DNA of 64,000 bases from Balaenoptera acutorostrata (lineage: Eukaryota > Chordata > Mammalia > Artiodactyla > Balaenopteridae). The position numbers were made by a program, and so were the translations under genes. Numbering within the stretch: position 1 is the first letter of the stretch; the number at the start of each line of letters is the position of its first letter. The stretch is from positions 558,001-622,000 of the forward strand of contig NW_026646029.1 in NCBI RefSeq assembly GCF_949987535.1. The letters run 5' to 3'. The notes under the pieces were generated by a model. That model did not search any database and was not told the origin of the DNA. It saw only the letters and a program-made list of their open reading frames with translations. Positions 45,765 through 58,084 of this stretch are shown piece after piece.

Positions 45765-47525
45765 TTTCTCTCTCTTTCACTGTCTTTGTTTCACGGGTTT
45801 TGAAAAGTAATTTCTTTTTATAATGGGGTTTAGCTGCTTTTCACGGCTGTGCTTATGCCGCTTTACACCCCCTTGACTCAGTTACAGAGAGATATCAATA
45901 CATAGGTTTGAAGATTCTTAATAGTCAGATATATTCTTGTGCGGTGAATAGGGGGTGTTGAGGCCAGTTCACTGAGCAAGGAGTAGGTCTTGTCTACTAC
46001 ATATTGGGTTTATGGAACGGTATCTGAGCTAATTTGAAACCCTTGTTTTATGCATCACCCCACCTCACCTTTCCCGTTCAGCAGCCATAGTGTGTTTTCT
46101 GAACGTGTGACTCTGTTCTGTTTTGTAATTCAGTTCAAGTGTAGCTTTTTTTACATTCCCTCTATAAGTGATATCTTATGATAAGTGTCTTTTTCTGTGT
46201 GACTTATTTCACTTAGAATCGTCGTACCTAAATCCACTCATCGTGCTGTTACTAGACTTATGACGTGGATTTCATGGCTGAGTGATATTCCATTGTACAT
46301 GAGGACCACAAATTCTTTATCCACTTTTCTCTTTCCTAGGATATTTAAGGTGTAATGAAGTGGGGGGTTCTTGTCAACAGAGCAGCCCTAAACTTTGGGG
46401 TGCCTGTGTCTTGCTGATTTTTAGTTTTCCCAATTTATACGCCCATGAGTGGAAGTGCCCTATGCTCTCCAAGCTGTGTTTTTTAGATGTTTCAGGACAC
46501 ACCGTACACTTCTCCAGAGTGGCTGTTGGCAATTTACATCCCGCCCATCAGCGTAGCAAGGCTCCCATTTCTCCATGGCCGGTCCTGCATTTCTGGTTTG
46601 GACAGTTTTTTCCGCATGGCCCTTTTGCCCGCTGGGAAGCGAGACTTCTTTGGAGCCCTGATTTGCCTTTCCAGGTGGCTTGGTTGGCCAAAAAGGGCGT
46701 ATGCGTTTTTTCCTGAATATATTCAGGAAAAAACGCATACGCCCTTTTTGGCCAAGGGCATCATTGTCCACGTTTTGCCGCTTTTCATGTGCTTTCAAGG
46801 CGATTCGAATCTACCTCCTGAAATCTGTTTCCTGCAATTCTGCCTTGCTTTCAAAGCCTCTTCGTTGCCTTCCCTCAATATATTTGTGGACGAGAGTTAT
46901 CATTTATAACTCTGCAGGTTTGTGAATTGCAGTGCCCCTGAGCTCCATTTTTCCAGTCGCTTTTTTGGGAGCTGGCCGCAAAAGTGCAGGATTGCTTCAG
47001 GCCCTCTTCTGGTTCTGGGGGGCAGGCTGAGCTTGTGGTTAATTCTTCTTCCTGATGGGAAAATAGAGTGACCTGTGCCTGTCCCAACCCCTAGAGCTAG
47101 TCTCTCATTGGTTCCCCCTCTTCCTGTTCATCCTCAGGACAAATTGCAACCTGTACGGATCAGGAGGTTAAAGGTGCTGATTCTCCAAGGAGGGAGATGG
47201 CTAATAAAGCAGCTGGAATGGCGAACCCGAGCACAAGGAGATGAGAAATGAGGTGCGTTTTAGAAACCTTTCCCGATCACACGGTGTACCATCTTCTGGG
47301 TTTCTCAAGCATGTTTTCGACGTAGGAAGATGCCCTTGAACCTGGAGATTTGGGACCCATGGGATGGGTACCATGCAGTATTACTTTAAAGGGTCTGCGT
47401 TGGCTCACGCAACCTCACCAAACCTCTCAGCCCCAAGAGTGTCCACCCTTATGTCTCAATCAGCTGTGGGTCTAGATATGGTCAATCCAGGTTGCATCAC
47501 AGCCCCTGAACGAATTTTGTAAGAA
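45765..47525. repeat. Satellite unit 27, B variant
   Basis: 1,761 bp. Same special marks as copy 15: TAGCTTTTTTTAC near 46142, CTGTTACTAGAC, GAGCCCTG, AGGTGGCTT, CTTCCTGTTC, GGATCAGG, TAATAAAGC near 47202. Shift from copy 15 is 21,121 bp. Confidence 0.93.
46684..46755. mobile_element. 72-bp palindrome (unit 27)
   Basis: Perfect arms. Confidence 0.75.
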
Positions 47526-49283
47526 TTTCTCTCTCTTTCACTGTCTTTGTTTCACGGGTTTTGAAAAGTAATTTCTTTTTATAATGGGGTTTAGCTGCTT
47601 TTCACGGCTGTGTTTATGCCGCTTTACACCCCCTTGACTCACTTACAGAGAGATATCAATACATAGGTTTGAAGATTCTTACTAGTCAGATATATTCTTG
47701 TGCGGTGAAAAGGGGGTGTTGAGGCCAGTTCACTGAGCAAGGAGTAGGTCTTGTCTACTACATATTGGGTTTATGGAACGGTATCTGAGCTAATTTGAAA
47801 CCCTTGTTTTATGCATCACCCCACCTCACCTTTCCCGTTCAGCAGCCATAGTGTGTTTTCTGTACGTGTGACTCTGTTCTCTTTTGTAATTCAGTTCAAG
47901 TGTAGCGGTTTTCATTCCCTCTATAAGTGATATCTTATGATAAGTGTCTTTTTCTGTGTGACTTATTTCACTTAGAATCGTCGTACCTAAATCCACTCAT
48001 CGTGCTGCTACTAGCCTTATGACGTGGATTTCATGGCTGAGTGATATTCCATTGTACATGAGGACCACAACTTCGTTATCCACTTTTCTCTTTCCTAGGA
48101 TATTTAAGGTGTAATGAAGTGGGGGTTCTTGTCAACAGAGCAGCCCTAAACTTTGGGGTGCCTGTGTCTTGCTGATTTTTAGTTTTCCCAATTTATACGC
48201 CCATGAGTGGAAGTGCCCTATGCTCTCCAAGCTGTGTTTTTTAGATGTTTCAGGACACACCGTACACTTCTCCAGAGTGGCTGTTGGCAATTTACATCCC
48301 GCCCATCAGCGTAGCAAGGCTCCCCTTTCTCCATGGCTGGTCCTGCATTTCTGGTTTGGACACTTTTTTCCGCATGGCCCTTTTGCCCGCTGGGAAGCGA
48401 GACTTCTTTGGAGCGCTGATTTGCCTTTCCAGGTTGCTTGGTTGGCCAAAAAGGGCGTATGCGTTTTTTCCTGAATATATTCAGGAAAAACCGCATACGC
48501 CCTTTTTGGCCAAGGGCATCATTGTCCACGTTTTGCCGCTTTTCATGTGCTTTCAAGGCGATTCGAATCTACCTCCTGAAATCTGTTTCCTGCAATTCTG
48601 CCTTGCTTTCAAAGCCTCTTCGTTGCCTTCCCTCAATATATTTGTGGACGAGAGTTATCATTTATAACTCTGCAGGTTTGTGAATTGCAGTGCCCCTGAG
48701 CTCCATTTTTCCAGTCGCTTTTTTGGGAGCTGGCCGCAAAAGTGCAGGATTGCTTCAGGCCCTCTTCTGGTTCTGGGGGGCAGGCTGAGCTTGTGGTTAA
48801 TTCTTCTTCCTGATGGGAAAATAGAGTGACCTGTGCCTGCCCCAACCCCTAGAGCTAGTCTCTCATTGGTTCCCTGTCTTCCCGTTCATCCTAAGGACAA
48901 ATTGCAACCTGTACGGAACAGGAGGTTAAAGGTGCTGATTCTCCAAGGAGGGAGATGGCTAGTAAAGCGGCTGGAATGGCGAACCCGAGCACAAGGAGAT
49001 GAGAAATGAGGTGCGTTTTAGAAACCTTTCCGGATCACACGGTGTACCATCTTCTGGGTTTCTCATGCATGTTTTCGACGTAGGAAGATGCCCTTGAACC
49101 TGGAGATTTGGGACCCATGGGATGGGTACCATGCAGTATTACTTTAAAGGGTCTGCGTTGGCTCACGCAACCTCACCAAACCTCTCAGCCCCAAGAGTGT
49201 CCACCCTTATGTCTCAATCAGCTGTGGGTCTAGATATGGTCAATCCAGGTTGCATCACAGCCCCTGAACGAATTTTGTAAAAA
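47526..49283. repeat. Satellite unit 28, short unit (1,758 bp)
   Basis: Shares the two-base loss (near 47911) and the other marks of copy 16. It differs from copy 16 near its end: CCGGATCACACGG near 49029 and CTCATGCATG near 49062, where copy 16 has CCCGATC and CTCAAGCATG. Confidence 0.93.
48442..48513. mobile_element. 72-bp palindrome (unit 28)
   Basis: One mismatch (right arm GGAAAAACCGC), as in unit 16. Confidence 0.75.
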
Positions 49284-51043
49284 TTTCTCTCTCTTTCACT
49301 GTCTTTGTTTCATGGGTTTTGAAAAGTAATTTCTTTTTATAATGGGGTTTAGCTGTTTTTCACGGCTGTGTTTATGCCGCTTTACACCCCCTTGACTCAC
49401 TTACAGAGAGATATCAATACATAGAGTTGAAGATTCTTAATAGTCAGATATATTCTTGTGTGGTGAATAGGGGGTGTTGAGGCCAGTTCACTGAGCAAGG
49501 AGTAGGTCTTGTCTACTACATATTGGGTTTATGGAACGGTATCTGAGCTAATTTGAAACCCTTGTTTTATGCATCACCCCACCTCACCTTTCCCGTTCAG
49601 CAGCCATAGTGTGTTTTCTGAACGTGTGACTCTGTTCTGTTTTGTAATTCAGTTCAACTGTAGCGTTTTTTACATTCCCTCTATAAGTGATATCTTATGA
49701 TAAGTGTCTTTTTCTGTGTGACTTATTTCACTTAGAATCGTCGTACCTAAATCCACTCATCGTGCTGTTACTAGACTTATGACGTGGATTTCATGGCTGA
49801 GTGATATTCCATTGTACATGAGGACCACAACTTCGTTATCCACTTTTCTCTTTCCTAGGATATTTAAGGTGTAATGAAGTGGGGGTTCTTGTCAACAGAG
49901 CAGCCCTAAATTTTGGGGTGCCTGTGTCTTGCTGATTTTTAGTTTTCCCAATTTATACGCCCATGAGTGGAAGTGCCCTATGCTCTCCAAGCTGTGTTTT
50001 TTAGATGTTTCAGGACACACCGTACACTTCTCCAGAGTGGCTGTTGGCAATTTACATCCCGCCCATCAGCGTAGCAAGGCTCCCATTTCTCCATGGCCGG
50101 TCCTGCATTTCTGGTTTGGACACTTTTTTCCGCATGGCCCTTTTGCCCGCTGGGAAGCGAGACTTCTTTGGAGCGCTGATTTGCCTTTCCAGGTTGCTTG
50201 GTTGGCCAAAAAGGGCGTATGCGTTTTTTCCTGAATATATTCAGGAAAAAACGCATACGCCCTTTTTGGCCAAGGGCATCATTGTCCACGTTTTGCCGCT
50301 TTTCATGTGCTTTCAAGGCGATTCGAATCTACCTCCTGAAATCTGTTTCCTGCAATTCTGCCTTGCTTTCAAAGCCTCTTCGTTGCCTTCCCTCAATATA
50401 TTTGTGGACGAGAGTTATCATTTATAACTCTGCAGGTTTGTGAATTGCAGTGCCCCTGAGCTCCATTTTTCCAGTCGCTTTTTTGGGAGCTGGCCGCAAA
50501 AGTGCAGGATTGCTTCAGGCCCTCTTCTGGTTCTGGGGCGCAGGCTGAGCTTGTGGTTAATTCTTCTTCCTGATGGGAAAATAGAGTGACCTGTGCCTGT
50601 CGCAACCCCTAGAGCTAGTCTCTCATTGGTTCCCCCTCTTCCCGTTCATCCTCAGGACAAATTGCAACCTGTACAGAACAGAAGGTTAAAGGTGCTGATT
50701 CTCCAAGGAGGGAGATGGCTAGTAAAGCGGCTGGAATGGCGAACCTGAGCACAAGGAGATGAGAAATGAGGTACGTTTTAGAAACCTTTCCCGATCACAC
50801 GGTGTACCATCTTCTGGGTTTCTCATGCATGTTTTCGACGTAGGAAGATGCCCTTGAACCTGGAGATTTGGGACCCATGGGATGGGTACCATGCAGTATT
50901 ACTTTAAAGGGTCTGCGTTGGCTCACACAACCTCACCAAACCTCTCAGCCCCAAGAGTGTCCACCCTTATGTCTCAATCAGCTGTGGGTCTAGATATGGT
51001 CAATCCAGGTTGCATCACAGCCCCTGAACGAATTTTGTAAGAA
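49284..51043. repeat. Satellite unit 29, class F
   Basis: 1,760 bp. Matches copy 17 in GTAAAAATTT before its start, CATGGGTTTTG, TAGAGTTGAAG, CAACTGTAGC, CTAAATTTTGG and GGGGCGCAGG near 50534. Confidence 0.93.
50202..50273. mobile_element. 72-bp palindrome (unit 29)
   Basis: Perfect arms. Confidence 0.75.
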
Positions 51044-52803
51044 TTTCTCTCTCTTTCACTGTCTTTGTTTCACGGGTTTTGAAAAGTAATTTCTTTTTAT
51101 AATGGGGTTTAGCTGCTTTTCACGGCTGTGTTTATGCCGCTTTACACCCCCTTGACTCACTTACAGAGCGATATCAATACATAGGTTTGAAGATTCTTAC
51201 TAGTCAGATGTATTCTTCTGCGGTGAATAGGGGGTGTTGAGTCAGGTTCACTGAGCAAGGAGTAGGTCTTGTCTACTACATATTGGGTTTATGGAACGGT
51301 ATCTGAGCTAATTTGAAACCCTTGTTTTATGCATCACCCCACCTCACCTTTCCCGTTCAGCAACCATAGTGTGTTTTCTAAACGTGTGACACTGTTTTGT
51401 TTTGTAATTCAGTTCAAGTGTAGCGGTTTTTACATTCCCTCTATAAGTGATATCTTATGATAAGTGTCTTTTTCTGTGTGACTTATTTCACTTAGAATCG
51501 TCGTACCTAAATCCACTCATCGTGCTGCTACTAGCCTTATGACGTGGATTTCATGGCTGAGTGATATTCCATTGTACATGAGGACCACAACTTCTGTATC
51601 CATTTTTCTCTTTCCTAGGATATTTAAGGTGTAATGAAGTGGGGGTTCTTGTCAACAGAGCAGCCCTAAACTTTGGGGTGCCTGTGTCTTGCTGATTTTT
51701 AGTTTTCCCAATTTATATGCCCATGAGTGGAAGTGCCCTATGCTCTCCAAGCTGTGTTTTTTAGATGTTTCAGGACACACCGTACACTTCTCCAGAGTGG
51801 CTGTTGGCAATTTACATCCCGCCCATCAGCGTAGCAAGGCTCCCATTTCTCCATGGCCGGTCCTGCATTTCTGGTTTGGACCCTTTTTTCCGCATGGCCC
51901 TTTTGCCCGCTGGGAAGCGAGACTTCTTTGGAGCGCTGACTTGCCTTTCCAGGTTGCTTGGTTGGCCAAAAAGGGCGTATGCGTTTTTTCCTGAATATAT
52001 TCAGGAAAAAACGCATACGCCCTTTTTGGCCAAGGGCATCATTGTCCACGTTTTGCCGCTTTTCATGTGCTTTCAAGGCGATTCGAATCTACCTCCTGAA
52101 ATCTGTTTCCTGCAATTCTGCCTTGCTTTCAAAGCCTCTTCGTTGCCTTCCCTCAATATATTTGTGGACGAGAGTTATCATTTATAACTCTGCAGGTTTG
52201 TGAATTGCAGTGCCCCTGAGCTCCATTTTTCCAGTCGCTTTTTTGGGAGCTGGCCGCAAAAGTGCAGGATTGCTTCAGGCCCTCTTCTGGTTCTGGGGGG
52301 CAGGCTGAGCTTGTGGTTAATTCTTCTTCCTGATGGGAAAATAGAGTGACCTGTGCCTGTCGCAACCCCTAGAGCTAGTCTCTCATTGGTTCCCCCTCTT
52401 CCCGTTCATCCTCAGGACAAATTGCAACCTGTACAGAACAGAAGGTTAAAGGTGCTGATTCTCCAAGGAGGGAGATGGCTAGTAAAGCGGCTGGAATGGC
52501 GAACCTGAGCACAAGGAGATGAGAAATGAGGTACGTTTTAGAAACCTTTCCCGATCACACGGTGTACCATCTTCTGGGTTTCTCATGCATGTTTTCGACG
52601 TAGGAAGATGCCCTTGAACCTGGAGATTTGGGACCCATGGGATGGGTACCATGCAGTATTACTTTAAAGGGTCTGCGTTGGCTCACACAACCTCACCAAA
52701 CCTCTCAGCCCCAAGAGTGTCCACCCTTATGTCTCAATCAGCTGTGGGTCTAGATATGGTCAATCCAGGTTGCATCACAGCCCCTGAACGAATTTTGTAA
52801 GAA
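51044..52803. repeat. Satellite unit 30, A-type start with F-type end
   Basis: 1,760 bp. Matches copy 18, including CTGACTTGCC near 51937 and the full F-type end. Confidence 0.92.
51962..52033. mobile_element. 72-bp palindrome (unit 30)
   Basis: Perfect arms. Confidence 0.75.
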
Positions 52804-54563
52804 TTTCTCTCTCTTTCACTGTCTTTGTTTCACGGGTTTTGAAAAGTAATTTCTTTTTATAATGGGGTTTAGCTGCTTTTCACGGCTGTGTTTATGCCGC
52901 TTTACACCCCCTTGACTCACTTACAGAGCGATATCAATACATAGGTTTGAAGATTCTTACTAGTCAGATGTATTCTTCTGCGGTGAATAGGGGGTGTTGA
53001 GTCAGGTTCACTGAGCAAGGAGTAGGTCTTGTCTACTACATATTGGGTTTATGGAACGGTATCTGAGCTAATTTGAAACCCTTGTTTTATGCATCACCCC
53101 ACCTCACCTTTCCCGTTCAGCAACCATAGTGTGTTTTCTAAACGTGTGACACTGTTTTGTTTTGTAATTCAGTTCAAGTGTAGCGGTTTTTACATTCCCT
53201 CTATAAGTGATATCTTATGATAAGTGTCTTTTTCTGTGTGACTTATTTCACTTAGAATCGTCGTACCTAAATCCACTCATCGTGCTGCTACTAGCCTTAT
53301 GACGTGGATTTCATGGCTGAGTGATATTCCATTGTACATGAGGACCACAACTTCTGTATCCATTTTTCTCTTTCCTAGGATATTTAAGGTGTAATGAAGT
53401 GGGGGTTCTTGTCAACAGAGCAGCCCTAAACTTTGGGGTGCCTGTGTCTTGCTGATTTTTAGTTTTCCCAATTTATATGCCCATGAGTGGAAGTGCCCTA
53501 TGCTCTCCAAGCTGTGTTTTTTAGATGTTTCAGGACACACCGTACACTTCTCCAGAGTGGCTGTTGGCAATTTACATCCCGCCCATCAGCGTAGCAAGGC
53601 TCCCATTTCTCCATGGCCGGTCCTGCATTTCTGGTTTGGACCCTTTTTTCCGCATGGCCCTTTTGCCCGCTGGGAAGCGAGACTTCTTTGGAGCGCTGAC
53701 TTGCCTTTCCAGGTTGCTTGGTTGGCCAAAAAGGGCGTATGCGTTTTTTCCTGAATATATTCAGGAAAAAACGCATACGCCCTTTTTGGCCAAGGGCATC
53801 ATTGTCCACGTTTTGCCGCTTTTCATGTGCTTTCAAGGCGATTCGAATCTACCTCCTGAAATCTGTTTCCTGCAATTCTGCCTTGCTTTCAAAGCCTCTT
53901 CGTTGCCTTCCCTCAATATATTTGTGGACGAGAGTTATCATTTATAACTCTGCAGGTTTGTGAATTGCAGTGCCCCTGAGCTCCATTTTTCCAGTCGCTT
54001 TTTTGGGAGCTGGCCGCAAAAGTGCAGGATTGCTTCAGGCCCTCTTCTGGTTCTGGGGGGCAGGCTGAGCTTGTGGTTAATTCTTCTTCCTGATGGGAAA
54101 ATAGAGTGACCTGTGCCTGTCCCAACCCCTAGAGCTAGTCTCTCATTGGTTCCCCCTCTTCCCGTTCATCCTCAGGACAAATTGCAACCTGTACAGAACA
54201 GGAGGTTAAAGGTGCTGATTCTCCAAGGAGGGAGATGGCTAGTAAAGCGGCTGGAATGGCGAACCTGAGCACAAGGAGATGAGAAATGAGGTGCGTTTTA
54301 GAAACCTTTCCCGATCACACGGTGTACCATCTTCTGGGTTTCTCATGCATGTTTTCGACGTAGGAAGATGCCCTTGAACCTGGAGATTTGGGACCCATGG
54401 GATGGGTACCATGCAGTATTACTTTAAAGGGTCTGCGTTGGCTCACACAACCTCACCAAACCTCTCAGCCCCAAGAGTGTCCACCCTTATGTCTCAATCA
54501 GCTGTGGGTCTAGATATGGTCAATCCAGGTTGCATCACAGCCCCTGAACGAATTTTGTAAGAA
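52804..54563. repeat. Satellite unit 31, A-type start with partial F-type end
   Basis: 1,760 bp. Matches copy 19, including CCTGTCCCAAC with ACAGAACAGGAGG. Last unit of block H3. Confidence 0.92.
53722..53793. mobile_element. 72-bp palindrome (unit 31)
   Basis: Perfect arms. Confidence 0.75.
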
Positions 54564-56323
54564 TTTCTCTCTCTTTCACTGTCTTTGTTTCACGGGTTTT
54601 GAAAAGTAATTTCTTTTTATAATGGGGTTTAGCTGCTTTTCACGGCTGTGTTTATGCCGCTTTACACCCCCTTGACTCACTTACAGAGCGATATCAATAC
54701 ATAGGTTTGAAGATTCTTACTAGTCAGATGTATTCTTCTGCGGTGAATAGGGGGTGTTGAGTCAGGTTCACTGAGCAAGGAGTAGGTCTTGTCTACTACA
54801 TATTGGGTTTATGGAACGGTATCTGAGCTAATTTGAAACCCTTGTTTTATGCATCACCCCACCTCACCTTTCCCGTTCAGCAACCATAGTGTGTTTTCTA
54901 AACGTGTGACACTGTTCTGTTTTGTAATTCAGTTCAAGTGTAGCGGTTTTTACATTCCCTCTATAAGTGATATCTTATGATAAGTGTCTTTTTCTGTGTG
55001 ACTTATTTCACTTAGAATCGTCGTACCTAAATCCACTCATCGTGCTGCTACTAGCCTTATGACGTGGATTTCATGGCTGAGTGATATTCCATTGTACATG
55101 AGGACCACAACTTCTGTATCCATTTTTCTCTTTCCTAGGATATTTAAGGTGTAATGAAGTGGGGGTTCTTGTCAACAGAGCAGCCCTAAACTTTGGGGTG
55201 CCTGTGTCTTGCTGATTTTTAGTTTTCCCAATTTATATGCCCATGAGTGGAAGTGCCCTATGCTCTCCAAGCTGTGTTTTTTAGATGTTTCAGGACACAC
55301 CGTACACTTCTCCAGAGTGGCTGTTGGCAATTTACATCCCGCCCATCAGCGTAGCAAGGCTCCCATTTCTCCATGGCCGGTCCTGCATTTCTGGTTTGGA
55401 CCCTTTTTTCCGCATGGCCCTTTTGCCCGCTGGGAAGCGAGACTTCTTTGGAGCGCTGATTTGCCTTTCCAGGTTGCTTGGTTGGCCAAAAAGGGCGTAT
55501 GCGTTTTTTCCTGAATATATTCAGGAAAAAACGCATACGCTCTTTTTGGCCAAGGGCATCATTGTCCACGTTTTGCCGCTTTTCATGTGCTTTCAAGGCG
55601 ATTCGAATCTACCTCCTGAAATCTGTTTCCTGCAATTCTGCCTTGCTTTCAAAGCCTCTTCGTTGCCTTCCCTCAATATATTTGTGGACGCGAGTTATCA
55701 TTTATAACTCTGCAGGTTTGTGAATTGCAGTGCCCCTGAGCTCCATTTTTCCAGTCGCTTTTTTGGGAGCTGACCGCAAAAGTGCAGGATTGCTTCAGGC
55801 CCTCTTCTGGTTCTGGGGGGCAGGCTGAGCTTGTGGTTAATTCTTCTTCCTGATGGGAAAATAGAGTGACCTGTGCCTGCCCCAACCCCTAGAGCTAGTC
55901 TCTCATTGGTTCCCTGTCTTCCCGTTCATCCTCAGGACAAATTGCAACCTGTACGGAACAGGAGGTTAAAGGTGCTGATTCTCCAAGGAGGGAGATGGCT
56001 AGTAAAGCGGCTGGAATGGCGAACCCGAGCACAAGGAGATGAGAAATGAGGTGCGTTTTAGAAACCTTTCCGGATCACGCGGTGTACCATCTTCTGGGTT
56101 TCTCGTGCATGTTTTCGACGTAGGAAGATGCCCTTGAACCTGGAGATTTGGGACCCATGGGATGGGTACCATGCAGTATTACTTTAAAGGGTCTGCGTTG
56201 GCTCACGCAACCTCACCAAACCTCTCAGCCCCAAGAGTGTCCACCCTTATGTCTCAATCAGCTGTGGGTCTAGATATGGTCAATCCAGGTTGCATCACAG
56301 CCCCTGAACGAATTTTGTAAGAA
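54564..56323. repeat. Satellite unit 32, class A
   Basis: 1,760 bp; first unit of block H4. Matches copy 20 (ACACTGTTCTG near 54909) without that unit's private GAAGCCAG change. Confidence 0.95.
55482..55553. mobile_element. 72-bp palindrome (unit 32)
   Basis: One G/T pair (right arm GCTC), the A-class state. Confidence 0.75.
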
Positions 56324-58084
56324 TTTCTCTCTCTTTCACTGTCTTTGTTTCACGGGTTTTGAAAAGTAATTTCTTTTTATAATGGGGTTTAGCTGCTTTT
56401 CACGGCTGTGCTTATGCCGCTTTACACCCCCTTGACTCAGTTACAGAGAGATATCAATACATAGGTTTGAAGATTCTTAATAGTCAGATATATTCTTGTG
56501 CGGTGAATAGGGGGTGTTGAGGCCAGTTCACTGAGCAAGGAGTAGGTCTTGTCTACTACATATTGGGTTTATGGAACGGTATCTGAGCTAATTTGAAACC
56601 CTTGTTTTATGCATCACCCCACCTCACCTTTCCCGTTCAGCAGCCATAGTGTGTTTTCTGAACGTGTGACTCTGTTCTGTTTTGTAATTCAGTTCAAGTG
56701 TAGCGGTTTTTACATTCCCTCTATAAGTGATATCTTATGATAAGTGTCTTTTTCTGTGTGACTTATTTCACTTAGAATCGTCGTACCTAAATCCACTCAT
56801 CGTGCTGCTACTAGCCTTATGACGTGGATTTCATGGCTGAGTGATATTCCATTGTACATGAGGACCACAACTTCTTTATCCACTTTTCTCTTTCCTAGGA
56901 TATTTAAGGTGTAATGAAGTGGGGGGTTCTTGTCAACAGAGCAGCCCTAAACTTTGGGGTGCCTGTGTCTTGCTGATTTTTAGTTTTCCCAATTTATACG
57001 CCCATGAGTGGAAGTGCCCTATGCTCTCCAAGCTGTGTTTTTTAGATGTTTCAGGACACACCGTACACTTCTCCAGAGTGGCTGTTGGCAATTTACATCC
57101 CGCCCATCAGCGTAGCAAGGCTCCCATTTCTCCATGGCCGGTCCTGCATTTCTGGTTTGGACAGTTTTTTCCGCATGGCCCTTTTGCCCGCTGGGAAGCG
57201 AGACTTCTTTGGAGCGCTGATTTGCCTTTCCAGGTTGCTTGGTTGGCCAAAAAGGGCGTATGCGTTTTTTCCTGAATATATTCAGGAAAAAACGCATACG
57301 CCCTTTTTGGCCAAGGGCATCATTGTCCACGTTTTGCCGCTTTTCATGTGCTTTCAAGGCGATTCGAATCTACCTCCTGAAATCTGTTTCCTGCAATTCT
57401 GCCTTGCTTTCAAAGCCTCTTCGTTGCCTTCCCTCAATATATTTGTGGACGAGAGTTATCATTTATAACTCTGCAGGTTTGTGAATTGCAGTGGCCCTGA
57501 GCTCCATTTTTCCAGTCGCTTTTTTGGGAGCTGGCCGCAAAAGTGCAGGATTGCTTCAGGCCCTCTTCTGGTTCTGGGGGGCAGGCTGAGCTTGTGGTTA
57601 ATTCTTCTTCCTGATGGGAAAATAGAGTGACCTGTGCCTGTCCCAACCCCTAGAGCTAGTCTCTCATTGGTTCCCCCTCTTCCCGTTCATCCTCAGGACA
57701 AATTGCAACCTGTACGGAACAGGAGGTTAAAGGTGCTGATTCTCCAAGGAGGGAGATGGCTAGTAAAGCAGCTGGAATGGCGAACCCGAGCACAAGGAGA
57801 TGAGAAATGAGGTGCGTTTTAGAAACCTTTCCCGATCACACAGTGTACCATCTTCTGGGTTTCTCATGCATGTTTTCGACGTAGGAAGATGCCCTTGAAC
57901 CTGGAGATTTGGGACCCATGGGATTGGTACCATGCAGTATTACTTTAAAGGGTCTGCGTTGGCTCACGCAACCTCACCAAACCTCTCAGCCCCAAGAGTG
58001 TCCACCCTTATGTCTCAATCAGCTGTGGGTCTAGATATGGTCAATCCAGGTTGCATCACAGCCCCTGAACGAATTTTGTAAGAA
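56324..58084. repeat. Satellite unit 33, class B
   Basis: 1,761 bp with the six-G run near 56920. Private GGGATTGGTACC near 57920 where all others have GGGATGGGTACC. Confidence 0.95.
57243..57314. mobile_element. 72-bp palindrome (unit 33)
   Basis: Perfect arms. Confidence 0.75.

Larger units (their letters stand above)
33443..54563. repeat. Higher-order repeat block H3 (12 units, 21,121 bp)
   Basis: Same order as H2 with one unit missing. The missing unit is explained by copy 26, which starts as D and ends as E, so the separate D and E units of H2 are fused. The length difference from H2 is exactly 1,760 bp. Private marks include the CCAG in place of CGAG at 34318 in copy 20 and the altered start of copy 21 (CACGGATTTTG). 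Confidence 0.85.
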
